From Gliomastix tumulicola (Eukaryota > Ascomycota > Sordariomycetes > Hypocreales > Bionectriaceae): a stretch of DNA of 64,000 nt. A model generated the notes under the pieces. It worked only from the letters and a program-made list of their open reading frames with translations, was not told where the DNA came from and did no database searches. A program made the position numbers and the translations under genes. Positions within the stretch are counted from its first letter, which is position 1. Each line of letters begins with the position of its first letter. Shown in pieces: positions 49,000-59,695 of this stretch. Location: NCBI GenBank assembly GCA_001599755.1, contig BCHX01000011.1:430500-494499 (forward strand), in the 5' to 3' direction.

Positions 49000-49790
49000 C
49001 TCGTTTGAGCTCTTCCACGACGAGTCTCGGAAAGGCACGTCTCCCAGGACGGATGGCGCCCAAGGTTGCCTGGTGGTTGGGTAAAGGCTTTCGTTCGAGG
49101 CTCAAGAGTAACAGCAACTCTAGTAGGCCTGCCGTCTGTGCGTGCGGAAGAGGCGCCGAACGGACTCGCCCTTCTCGTACGAATCGAACGGTAGTGCCAG
49201 TATCATCAAGCATCTGCGAGATATCCATAGGATCAAGCCAAGTAGTGTTCCGCTCCTCTCTTCTCTACCCCGTCCTAATCGTGTAGGACCTGGGAAGGAA
49301 GGAGGCGACACAGCCCAGCCGCACCAACACGCCGACAGAACGTTCTGGAGTGACTGCGGCGCCAAGACCAGTGAATTTCCCACTCTCCTGGGAGGCTCCA
49401 ACTTGGCGCATTCGAGGTGCTTGTTGCCGACTCAATAGCACACGACAATCTCCCTTTCCGGCTCGTTAAGAGCGAGCGCCTCCGCCGCCTGATCGAATCC
49501 GTCAACCCGGTGTACACAGACAAGACGCCATCTCCCGCGGTCCTCCGATCTCGGCTGCAATCTATCTTTGAGGGGGCGAAAGGAGCGGTGACGGAACACC
49601 TGAAAGCCGCCCGTGGCAATATCGACCTCACCTTGGACAGGATACCGAATGCGACCTCGGCTTTCTTCCCGCCGAAACTCTTCCTGCCGACAGACCCGAG
49701 CGATGGCGGAGGAGGGGCCCGATTGGCGGCCTGCATCAACTCAACGAAGCAATATGGAGATCCCCACAGCATGTACGGTGCCTCTTAGCG
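49000..49790 (+). pseudogene. Second hAT-type transposase fragment (N-terminal part)
   Basis: A BED-finger-like end (YESNGSASIIKHLRDIHRI, about 49180-49240) is followed in another frame by VADSIAHDNLPFRLVKSER and RRLIESVNP (about 49420-49510), then a helical segment with LRSRLQSIFEGAK. This order (BED finger, then the conserved N-terminal helical segment) is that of hAT transposases. The catalytic core and C-terminal dimerisation domain are missing downstream. It differs from the remnant at 43990-46010, so the locus received at least two hAT families. Confidence 0.55.
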
Positions 49791-51949
49791 TGGCAAGGAG
49801 AAGACCTCGAGAGCGGCGTCCTCGAGCCCATGGACCCAGAGACTGACAAGAAGCGAGTGTCGCTGAGGCCCGTCGCCACCAGCGAAACTCAATGGAGCTC
49901 TGCCCACTGAACAATAGCCCGCGCACTGCGTCTTCGTAGGCACTTCCATTGACTTGTCAACAGGGCGGAGCGGGCGTGGGAAAGGAGCGGGAAAAAGGGG
50001 ACAAAACATCCTATGCTTGAAGACAAATTGTGTGAAGGAGCCTGAGACGTAGTGGAGGTTTATATTTAGGTCTAGTAGCCGTTGGATGGAATCTCAGTTC
50101 ATCTGCAAGGTAACCCAACAACTGACGATGATGGCTATACTAGCACGGGCTCTTGCTGTGAGTACTTTCCCTCCTTGCGTACCTCTCGACACATGTAGAG
50201 GAGCTGAAGTGGAGCCACGACGTCCCAGATAGCTGGGGAATAGGCAGCGCTGATATGGCCACGACGCATGTCGGCCTTTGGTGGATGAAGCTCGACGAAT
50301 GCGATGGTCGACTCTGAGCTATCGCGTCTATCGGTGCTACAGCCCTCCACCCTTGCTTTCGGTGATCGGCGCTTCAGCACCGCTGGAGGAAGACGCAGAC
50401 GCTAAGCAGTGGAAGGATGACTACTCGGCAAGACTTGCTAGGCTGTAGAGGGGGCGATACGCTCCTGTCACAATCACGCGGCCAACGCAAAAGGGCGCAT
50501 ACTGCTGGCGTGATTGGTTTCATTCGCCTATACGCCCGGCACTCGCGGAGTGGGAGCGCTCTCTCCAGTCCTTTCTCCGGCCAACGGCAAGTACCAGTTC
50601 AGGTCCCATTTCCCGGTGGCACGAACACGGAACGGAGTATCCGAACCTTACTCGGACGGCCACTGCTATGCTGTCTACCCCCACAATGCCGGCAGAGACC
50701 GAACTGTCGTTGAGCCGTGTAGGGAAGATGGTATCGCCGTGACGACTAAATAACCAACTCCAGTCTAACCGGACCATACTCGACCGAATCGTACTTGACC
50801 GGATGTCCATCCCGCTGCGAAGGTTTTTTGGGGGGGTAGAGTTGAATTGATCGATGACGTCCTCTGCCGAGACCAGCCGCCCTCCGGGAGGGGAGTAAGA
50901 GAAGGGCGAAAGGCCTGCCCTCCGGAGGGTGGTGGAAAGGCCCGGGTTTGCTCCGCTCGACAGAGTGAGCGGTCGTTGATGGCCTTGTCCGGCGATTAGG
51001 TGAGGGCGTTTCTCAAGGCGGGTTGTTGTGGGCGGCCAACGCAACAGGTTCTTGTTCCTTGGCGATGCAATCGGGAAGCTCATGCTTAGGCTCATCCAGA
51101 GGCCGGGCCGGGCCGACAGGCAGGCGGTAGAGGTTTGCGTGTCTTGCGCCTGGAGCGTAGTGTTTACGTGGCTGCATGTATGTATGTATGTATGTATGTT
51201 TGTATGTTTGTATGCTTGTATGTATATACATTTCGGTGTGGGTGTAGGGGAATGAATGAATGAAGTTGATCACGCCCTTCTCCCAGTGTTCAGAATCCTA
51301 CAGTATCTGCAGCGGAAGCCTGGTCTGGCCGCTCGAAGCGTATGTGTGCATGTATGTGTGTGTGCCTAGATGCCTATCTACAGGGCCCCAAGTGGCCACG
51401 CCGTACGAGCCTCTCCATACGGTGAGGGAACGACAGGTTCCCCGAGGTAGGTAGGCGGCGGCGAAGGGGGGCAGGCGACCAAGGCTGGTGGCAGCGGAGC
51501 GTAGTTTTGCATTGTTTACATCGTGTTGCCTGACACTGGGGTAAGGTCCCCCCGGCGGCCGCAACGTGCGGACGGGCACATGTAGCAGGAGAGACGGGTG
51601 TGGTTGTAGGTTCGGGATTTGGACCTAGTTTCTCTCCCTAAGGAGATGTTAGTGGATGGCGGGGGAGGTCGTTGGTGGCAGAGGCGTCGGGTAGTGCTAA
51701 TCACTCAGGTGCGAAGATGGACAAAGTCAGGGCCAAGGCACGCAGCGCCGACGTTGCCGTGACGGCTCTGTAGGCCTCCAGGGCTGTGGCCAGGTGTGGC
51801 CCGGGGTCTCAGGCGGAGAGGTCAGGCAGGGTGCGCGTAGTGCGTGATGGGGGCGAGCTAGGACTTGGCGGTCGGTTTTAGCTGAGGAGGGGCGGGGCTA
51901 GGTAGCAGGAAGGCAACAGGAGCCAAGGCAGAAGCGGGCAGAGGCAAGC
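49791..51949. other. No gene recognised
   Basis: Contains only short overlapping ORFs without recognisable motifs (for example 50520-51095 minus, 191 codons, in low-complexity Ser/Arg/Pro-rich sequence). A G-run at about 50826 and a TATG microsatellite at 51174-51230 are the visible structures. Confidence 0.5.
51174..51230 (+). repeat. (TATG)n/(TTTG)n microsatellite
   Basis: Roughly a dozen units of TGTATG/TTTGTATG with interruptions, followed by TATATACATT. A weaker GTATGTGTGCATGTATGTGTG stretch recurs at about 51340. Confidence 0.9.
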
Positions 51950-52627
51950 CAGGGTAATGGGCTGGTTGGCGAAGCTAAGCCAGGGTCTATATAAGGCGAG
52001 CCAGGGTCTATTAAGCTAAGGCACTAGGTAGTAGAGCTAGACTAAGACCCATGTAGGGCAAAGACGGCGGTAAATAAAGCTAGGCAAGGGCCCATGTAGC
52101 ACATGGCACTAGTCAACAGGGCTAGACTAGGACTTAGGCATAGACTAACTAAGCTAGGCTAGGGCCCACGCAAGGCTAGATGCTAGTGCACTGAGCTAAG
52201 CTAGGACCCTAGCACTAGTTAGTTAAAATGAGCTAGGGCTCCTATAAGTTATAGCCTTAGTAAGTTAAGCTAGACTAGGGCCTATGCGCTGGTTAGCTGG
52301 GCTAAGCTAGGGCCCCTGTAAGGCTAAGACGCTAGTGTATAAAGCTGAGCTAGGATCCATGTAGCTAGGACCACTAGTTAATAAAGCTAAGATAGTAGAG
52401 GATGAGCTAGACTAAGATCCCTATAAGTCATCTCACTAGCTAGCTAAGCTAGACTAGGGCCCTTACACTTATTAAGTGAGATAGACTAGGGTCCCTACTA
52501 GTTAAAGACATTAAATAATTACGCTAGGCTAGGGCCTTGCTCGTGAACCACTGGTTGAGTACGCTAAGTAAGGGGCCCATGTAAGTACATGCACTGACTA
52601 ACTAAGCTAGACAAGGGCCCTTGCCTA

Positions 52628-52927
52628 GTAATTCGGGGGAAACGGTTCACTGTCCAGCCGTGTAGTCGCCGTGTAGTCGTCGTGCTACTTAATTAGGCGG
52701 AGCTATCTGGTTAGTGTTTCTCCCATGTGTTTATTATTAAATAAAGTTAATAAGCTACCTAATTAGGTAGCACAAAGGTGACATGGAGAGAGAGCCATTG
52801 GATCTTCCCCTTTTAATTAGGTTAATTAATGTTGAGATAGAAGATAATGAAATTTTTTCGTCTACCTAATTGGGTAGAGCCCGCCCCCTTATTAGGGCCT
52901 AGGCTTGGGCCTAATGCCCCGAGTTAC
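52628..52927 (+). mobile_element. 300-bp TA-flanked MITE, copy 1
   Basis: Ends GTAATTCGGGGGAAACGG and its near-complement CCTAATGCCCCGAGTTAC, with TA at 52626-52627 and 52928-52929. That is the pattern of Tc1/mariner-type non-autonomous elements. It holds the palindromic internal blocks CTACCTAATTAGGTAG and GTCTACCTAATTGGGTAG. It matches 57542-57840 in inverted orientation, with mainly C-to-T and G-to-A differences. No ORF. Confidence 0.85.
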
Positions 52928-53149
52928 TAGAATAGCCGAGCTAGCTAGGGCCCCTGCTAGGGAAAAGTCCTAGTTTATTAAGCTAGGCTAGAGCCCATGT
53001 TAGCTAAGATACTAGTTAGTTAAGCTAAGCTAGAGCCTATGTAAGCTATTATATTAGACGACGGGGCTAAGATACTAGGGGAGCGAGCTAGATTAAGGCC
53101 CCTGCCTAGGCTAACTGGGCTAAACTAGGGCTCCTATACGCTAGCACGC

Positions 53150-54015
53150 CCTCTAGCCACCCTAAGCTAGGGCCCATATAATAGCTAAACTAGCACCCAC
53201 CTAAGCTATCCCATTAACTAACACCTTAATAAAGTAGCTACACCACTACCCCCTAGCACTACCCCCTAATAGAATAAGTCTCCTCGTCCGTCTCGTCCCC
53301 TCGTCCCACACACCGTGGCCGCCTCGGCTAACACCCTGTCATGCGCTGACCCGTTGCACACTAACGCCCTAATTTAGGCCTTGATTAATAACTAAGTAGT
53401 TAAGGGTGTGCTTATAACCCTTATATAGGGCTATGGGTGACTAAGCTGTAATAAAGACTAAGGACCCTTGTGAAGCTAAGACGCTAGTTAATTACACTAA
53501 GTTAGAGCTATATAAGCTAAGTAAGGGACCCTGTGAGCTATTACACTAGCTGATGTAGCTAAGCTAGGTCCTATGTAAAGTTAGAATTCTTATTAGCTAA
53601 GCTAAGCTAGGGCTAGAGTGCTAGTCCAGCAAATTTAGCTAGGGCTTATATAGGCCACAGCACTAAATAACTAAGCTGGACTAGGGCCCATGCTAGTATA
53701 GGAACTAGTCGCTTGAGCTAAGATTATAGGGGAATGAGCTAAACTAGGGCCCATGTACGCTAAGACGCCATTTACCCACCCTAAGCCAGCGCCCCTGTAA
53801 GCCTAATTCACCACTTAACGAAGCTAAACCCGCACCCCTCCCACTAGTTAACACCCCGATAAAGTAGTCTTGCCCACACTTAGCTTATCCCTACCACCTT
53901 ATCCACACTAGCAGTCACTTACACCCGCCTAACACATCGTGCCCGCCTTGACCGACACCCTACTGCTAACCCGTTGCACACTAACACCCTACTGACGGCC
54001 ACACCAACGCCAATC
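53150..54015 (+). repeat. Pair of direct C-rich modules ending the minisatellite
   Basis: The segments about 53150-53370 and 53760-54015 share order: CACCCTAAGC, then TAACACC with TAAAGTAG, then a C-rich stretch, then TAACACCCT, then GACCCGTTGCACACTAAC-type sequence. A third, weaker version ends field 1 near 47390-47520. The recurrent minisatellite-plus-C-rich layout suggests a larger repeated unit. Confidence 0.6.
53376..53452 (-). repeat. LTR-like repeat, partial inverted copy
   Basis: About 77 bp equals the first half of the 54090-54241 repeat in reverse orientation (AAGGGTGTGCTTATAACCC, TATAGGGCTATGGGTGAC), with C-to-T type changes. The other half is missing. Confidence 0.65.
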
Positions 54016-54089
54016 TAGTCCGCCACACGTCCTCACGGCTGGACCCCGCTAATAAACCCCCCGCCATTACCGTCACAAGGCTCTTTGCG

Positions 54090-54241
54090 TGTTGCGGCCT
54101 GGTCACCCGTAGCCCTATATAAGCGTTATAGGCACACCCTTGACTGCTCACTCATTAATTAAGGCTTAATCTTTTGCTTAAGTGGCGTAGTGGGATGTGC
54201 CTCCACTACTATATAAACCCCAGTCTAGCTGAATCGTCACA
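54090..54241 (+). repeat. ~150-bp LTR-like repeat, copy 2 (best preserved)
   Basis: Starts TGTTGCGGCCTGGTCACC and ends GCTGAATCGTCACA, so it has TG...CA ends. It shares GTGGCGTAGTGGGATGTGCC and CCACTACTATATAAACCCC with copy 1 at 26025-26173. The TATATAA box in a 150-bp TG...CA unit fits a small solo LTR or TRIM-like element. No clean 5-bp target duplication was seen (flanks TTGCG and CGTGA). Confidence 0.6.
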
Positions 54242-54899
54242 CGTGAGTGGGTAATAATTCCAGCTTTTTAGTATTTTATATAGGCCATGGGTATAGCGGG
54301 GGAGCAAGCCCAGCGTAGGGGTAGAGCGAGCACACTAGAATAGAACGTAGCATTAGCAGCAATTCAAAGGGCGTGAAACGGCGAACTAATTCTTGCTCCT
54401 GTAAGTGGCACCCTAGTATCACATCGTTCTCTGGGCCTAGCTGATGCAGCGTGGTGATAATAATAGTGTGGGGGTGGCATCTCTAGGCATTGTTCTCTTT
54501 GCGTACCCTCGCCCTTGTCCACCGCCTCGTCTGCACTCGGCGAGCCATGTCACCTCCCTAGATCGCGGCATGGCTGACGTAACCGAACGCCTGGGAGATT
54601 TTAGTAACGGTGTCCCCGACATCTGACTAGAGAGCTCAGCACCCCCCGGTACACATACCGTGACACGGCGCCCACCCCACACCTAATGGCAGACCAAAGT
54701 CTACAGTTCCCAGCAAAACAACGGCTCCGCGACGCAACTGAGCCCTGTAGTAATATAGAGAATTGGGCTAACATGTAGTCTAATCTTTCTACGCTTAATA
54801 TAATTAGTACGTGAAAGGGACAGCGCGGCCAAGGGGCTATGGGTATGAACAAATGGTGCAGCCTAGAACCTAGAGGATAAAGCTGATTTGCAGGGCTTT
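54242..54899. other. No gene recognised
   Basis: Short chance ORFs only. No repeats shared with other parts of the window were noticed. Confidence 0.45.
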
Positions 54900-55960
54900 C
54901 AGGGCAGTCTAGATGAAGGACCCATCTAATCTAGGAAGCGTGTGAAAGCGGAGGAAGATGGGCTGGCTGGGTTAGGAAAGAAGAGGTTGAAGGGCGACAC
55001 ATTAAGCACATCAAGGGACCTAACACCTGCCCCTCGCCGGCTGGACGACGCGGGCAGGATCCAGTTAGACGTGGCCGCGCCCACGGAAGCGGCAGTGTTA
55101 ACGCCTTCATTGACGGACATAGCCCTAGCTGAGACTTAGTCCACAGAGGCTAATGGATCTGTGGGGTCCGCTAATGACTGTCCTTCGTTTATTAGCCCTC
55201 CTCCTTACCTAGAGGGCCTTTTTGGTTCCGTTGTTATATCCAAGGTGATGCCAGTTATATAGAGTAGTATACTGAACTGTGTGGATCTCAGTGGAACACT
55301 TAGCCTGTTCTCGTCTGAGACGATTAAGATCACGGAGCTGACCGGGCTAGATGAAATTCAAGAGTTTGTTAAAGACCTTTTCAAGGAAAGCTGGGAAGAG
55401 GCCTTGGCAAAGATCATGCAGATCTAAGCCCTTGGCGCGGCGAGTGAAATCCGAATTCGCTACCGGGAGGCTTTCTATTGGAAGTTAATAAGGATATTAG
55501 TAAACGAGCTCAGTTTAAGCCAACCGCTAACACTAGGGCTACCACTAGCTGAGTTCACTATATTGGATGAGATTGCTGCACACTGGTTCATAGCCCACCT
55601 TAGCTATATGACGGGCCCCTCTCTTGACCTTTGCACGCTCTGGAAGAGGCTACATGAGATGCGAGTGGCGGGCGTTAAGTTACTACTCGCATATCACATA
55701 GAAGATCTCGACCATCTCTACGCGTCATGGTCTAAGAGAGTCCCGTTGTGGGAGGTGATGCTTGAATTCGAAAAGGTGTACTTGCTAGACTTTCTTCGCA
55801 TTAAGGGCTAGGCTGTGATGGAGAGGTCTAGCATTATTGCCACCTTGAACTGGAAGTTTCGCGAGGAACGCCTAATTAGCTAGGGAGAGAAAGAGTATTC
55901 TGCGTGTGTAATAAAGGCTCGTTGGGTTTAGACGGGAGTGTGGGAGCCTTAGTAGTCACA
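54900..55960 (+). pseudogene. Decayed ORF of unknown family
   Basis: One reading frame stays protein-like from about 54930 to 55960, broken only by in-line stops at 55137 (TAG), about 55258 (TAG), 55427 (TAA), 55809 (TAG) and about 55881 (TAG). The encoded text is ordinary globular, not low complexity: TGLDEIQEFVKDLFKESW, EIRIRYREAFYWKLIRILV, HWFIAHLSYMTGPSLDLCTL and ATLNWKFREERLIS. All five stops could arise from CAA, CAG or TGG by single C-to-T or G-to-A changes, as RIP makes. The longest intact piece is 55563-55811 (82 codons). I do not recognise the family; a transposon-borne gag-like or accessory protein is one possibility. It sits next to MITE and minisatellite debris. Confidence 0.5.
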
Positions 55961-57541
55961 CGAGACGTGGATGGCGGATATCCTCTTCATTATTCTAAAG
56001 CATAAAACGGAGGTTAGTAGACCCTATGTATACCTTGAAGCATATTATTATAAGCTTAGCTATTAAGAGTGGGTGCTGCACTAGGCTTTAAGGTGAATTT
56101 AATGCTAACGCATAAGGTGCCATCCGCAGCGTCGCCTGTCTATATGCCTTGTTAGCTCCCGGTGTTACTATACATGTACGTGTAATACTATTGGAGTGGG
56201 TCGTGCTTTGACGAGTGAATGGCTCATCTAAAAAAGCATAGGCGCGGCGCAATGCTTTAGATGTGCCCTGTGATGAATTATTAGTGCGTGGTAGAGTAGG
56301 CCCATTAGGTGGCGTGGGAGCCGCGTCTACTCTATCCTCCCTGGAAGTTTCGGCTGTCTGCTATGAGGCACAGGAGAAGATCACGGCTATTTTCAGCCTA
56401 TCTTCAGCCGGGCTGACTACCTCCCCCCCCCTCCTCTCCCCCCCCGGGAGCGGCAGAGTCGCACTCGCCCGGCAGGCCACCCTTGCCAAAGGGATGAGGA
56501 TAGGAACATCATCATTGCTACGGTCCGTTTCCTCCCAACTAGTCCGCTTAATCCAGGACCTCCGTCCTGGTAACTCTACTGAGGCTTCTACGCTGCTCAG
56601 GTGTGGCCCGTTTAGGAGCTTTACGAATGAACGGCCTTGGCTATCTTTTCCCCTCTTTCCCTCATTCCTTCCGTTTGTGTCTTCTATGACGTAAGTCGAA
56701 GAACGCCTTATAGATCTCGGATGACCCATTGACCCTAATGACCATGCCCTCGTATGTCGCAGGGCGGCGCCTATTTAATGGTGATTAGATCCTTCCACGG
56801 GAAGGCGATCCACTAGGGCACCTTATATCTGAGCGTATGGCGGTTTCGCCTGTGATTAATGTACCTTCCACGCCTTAGCGCCATACGCAGTTCACACCGC
56901 CACTATAGCTCAATGCGCCCCCTGAACCAACTTACAAGTTGTCCTGACCGGCCTCCTGCAGATATAGGATAGCGACCCGGGCTAATAGTACTAGCGTATT
57001 ATGTAAAACAGCAGCTGATTAGGGGCCGCTAAGTCTAGAACCATTCAAGGTCCCTCTGGAATTGCAAACGGAAGCGTGAGCGTGAGCGCGAGCGCGTACG
57101 GACCACGACGATGGGAGAGGCTAGGTTACAAGCGATCTTTATACCAAAGGGTAAATTAAGCTTTCGCGCCTTGGGCAGAAGAGTGTAGCTGATGGACGGC
57201 CTGTAAGGATGTCTTCTTCATGAGGCTTCCGCCGCCGGTGGGATGCTACGGCCTACTTAATAGACATCTCACTAGACTTGCAGTACCACTAAAATACCAC
57301 ACACTGCACAGGTGATCCACTCTCCCTAGCAAGCAGCCAGGGAGAAATCACAAACAAGGCAGAAGATGATCTTAATAGATCCCTTTTCATAGCTTACCTA
57401 TGGACAAAATAACCTAGACTAAGCTAAGGCGACCGGGCACAACGGTGAGAAAGAAAAGGCTTTAAGTTAGGGTTTTCAGCTGTAAGTTAGTAATTCCAAC
57501 CCAAATTTGTGATATTTCAGCGGAGCTGTTCCTCGCCACTA
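55961..57541. other. No gene recognised
   Basis: Contains a 143-codon plus ORF (56263-56694), Ser/Leu/Pro-rich and spanning a CCCCCCCCTCCTCTCCCCCCCC run at 56420-56446, which I do not trust. A GCGTGAGCGTGAGCGCGAGCGCG stretch lies at about 57072. No RNA gene seen. Confidence 0.45.
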
Positions 57542-57840
57542 GTGACTCGGGGCATTGGGCCCGGGCCCAGGCCCCATTAAGGGGGCGGGCTCTGCCCGAT
57601 CGGGTAGATAGAAAATTTCACCATCTTCCATCTCAACATCAATGAACCCAATCGAAAGGGGAAGATCCAATGGCTCTCTCTCAATGTTACCTTTGTGCTA
57701 CCTGATCGGGTAGCTCATTAGCTCTATTCAATGACGAACACACGGGAGAAACACCGACCGGATAGCTCCGCCCGATCGAGTAGCACGACGGCTACACGGC
57801 GACTACACGGCCGGACAGCGAACCGTTTCCCCCGAATCAC
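57542..57840 (-). mobile_element. 299-bp TA-flanked MITE, copy 2
   Basis: Ends GTGACTCGGGGCATTGGG and CCGTTTCCCCCGAATCAC with TA on both sides (57540-57541, 57841-57842). It is the inverted counterpart of 52628-52927 and is less decayed. CTACCTGATCGGGTAG and GCCCGATCGGGTAG appear where copy 1 has CTACCTAATTAGGTAG and CTACCTAATTGGGTAG, so copy 1 shows C-to-T/G-to-A change. The two copies could pair over the intervening 4.6 kb. Confidence 0.87.
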
Positions 57841-57842
57841 TA

Positions 57843-59690
57843 GTAATACAATAACCGACAGGTCACTACTCTATATTCTCTGTTTGTTCCCACTGAAGGC
57901 GTTGTAATTAGTAGAGTAGCTCCTGTTGAGCACTTGACGGACCTGTTCGTCTAGTCCCTTTAGGGGGGAGGAGGATCAGCGGGGAAAGGGCCCACCTCAC
58001 ACCCCATCCTCGCATGACCCGTGTATTAAGAAGTGATCCCGCAGGTGGTTTCTTGCTTGTACACCCTCACTACCTGCGCACTCTAGGCATAGTGTTATAA
58101 GCACTTGGAGGGGCTAGTGCGTCGTAGTGTGCTAGTAGTCCCAGCATCATCCACATGTAGAAAATGGCGGAGCCTTGAGAGCAACGCTTAGCCTGAGCTG
58201 TTCCTAATTTCTTAGTACCCTAGTCCGGTCCGGAGTGCGTAGGGCTTGGGGACGTGTGATATCCATATAAACAACGCAATATTAATGTATCTGACTTCCG
58301 GCACCTCGTTTTGTCATGTTCACGCTTTGTTTACCTTCTGACGGTAACTATAACGTCTTGGCGATGCGAGCTACAATTGTAGAAGAGACCGACGCCATGC
58401 ACGCCGATGCTGAATCTCTTCGGTCATCCCATGAACAACTCTCAAAAAGCCACCAGGATTCTATTCTTCAAGATGGCGACGGCTGGGAGACCGAGGATAG
58501 CGAGGACAACAGCGACGTTAAATAAAAAAGTGCGACACACAAGCCGCCTCGCCGAAAACAGTTCATGGACACGACTGTCCACACTTTTGGGAATGATTTG
58601 ACGGCTTCCGAAGTCCAGACTTTTATCTATTGTTATAGATGCGAACAGGCTTTCCAGAACAATATAGTAGAGTAGGGCCGCCCACCCAACCATCCCCGCG
58701 TAAGTTTATTGAGACGCCTTTGCCTAACTTACCCAGGTTTCTGTCTAGATCGGATAGCCCTTCAGCGAAAGTGAAGGCGATGACACGAAAATTGACGCGA
58801 AGTCGATATAGACTCGAAAATCTGATACCTTCTGCCGAGTGAGTATTGAGCTCCCGGTCGATCGTCGAATACAGTGTAATAATTCGTCGAATAGAGTTGA
58901 TATAGGTCCAGTCATTTGGGAAACTTTAGCCAGACGAAATTTGACCGAACGGACTGCTACACCTACTATACGAACGAAGCTGGTCCGACAAGCTGATTCA
59001 GGCACGTCAGGGAAAGGCTAGTAGCCGAATAGAGGAGACCGGGAACATTGGATGAGGCCAGTCATGAGCAGTCTTGCGATGGAATTGCACGCCTCGCCGT
59101 GTTTGGCAGAAATAGTCACCACGATCGCACCCGGGTTCATCGGCGGTCGGTGGACAGAGGTATGGCATTGTTACCGTGTCGGGCGCGGGTAGCGCACCCT
59201 GCGCCAGATCAGACTAGGTCTTCATAATACCAGGTATAGATTAGATCTTCTCGCCCAGCGTCCGTTTCTCCTGCCGTGAGAATGACCCCTTATCACGGGG
59301 GCTATCTAGATGGCCCATGATCTCGTCAGCTAGCACAGCAAACTGACATGGAGTAGACAGAATCACATGGAGTTTCTGTGAGTGAACAAATGGGTATACT
59401 CTCCTGTCCAACTTCGGAAGACCACGTCATGTTCAATATGGACCTTTATCATAAATACTCCCCCTTGGCCTTGGCTATCATGTATTCCATATCCATTGTC
59501 TCGGTGAAGATGCTGAGAATCCCCCTTTCGGCCCGTAGGCCATGGCTCGCACGCAGAGAGCGAGGGTGCGCCTAGCACAACGAGCATATTGCTCCTGAGA
59601 ACAGAAGTTTTGGTCCGTTACAAGCGACTCCACGCAGGTAGGGCCGGAGCTGACGTCCCGCTCGATCGGGTGCTTTGCCAAGTGTCAGTC
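57843..59690. other. No gene recognised; small acidic ORF only
   Basis: An ORF at 58316-58525 (69 codons) encodes an acidic C-terminus (DGDGWETEDSEDNSDVK) after a Met at the CTTTGTTTACC context. The frame after its stop remains weakly protein-like for about 250 bp, so it may be an exon or a decayed gene. Not assignable. The end of the stretch should hold the 3' region of the sulfatase-like gene. Confidence 0.4.
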
Positions 59691-59695
59691 CTCTC

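Larger units (their letters stand above)
51950..53860 (+). repeat. Degenerate ~40-50 bp minisatellite, field 2
   Basis: The CTAAGCTAGGGCCC orientation prevails throughout. Typical units combine AAGCTAGGCTAGGGCCC, an ATGTAAGCTAAGAC-like spacer and ACTAGTTAGTTAAGCTA. Length drift and substitutions are high. It is interrupted by a 300-bp MITE (52628-52927) and a partial LTR-like repeat (53376-53452). A longer module containing GAGCGAGCTAGATTA and a C-rich tail occurs twice, see 53150-54015. No coding frame. Confidence 0.75.

Noticed and set aside
56263..56694. 143-codon plus ORF
   Set aside because: Crosses two poly-C runs and lacks motifs; likely chance.
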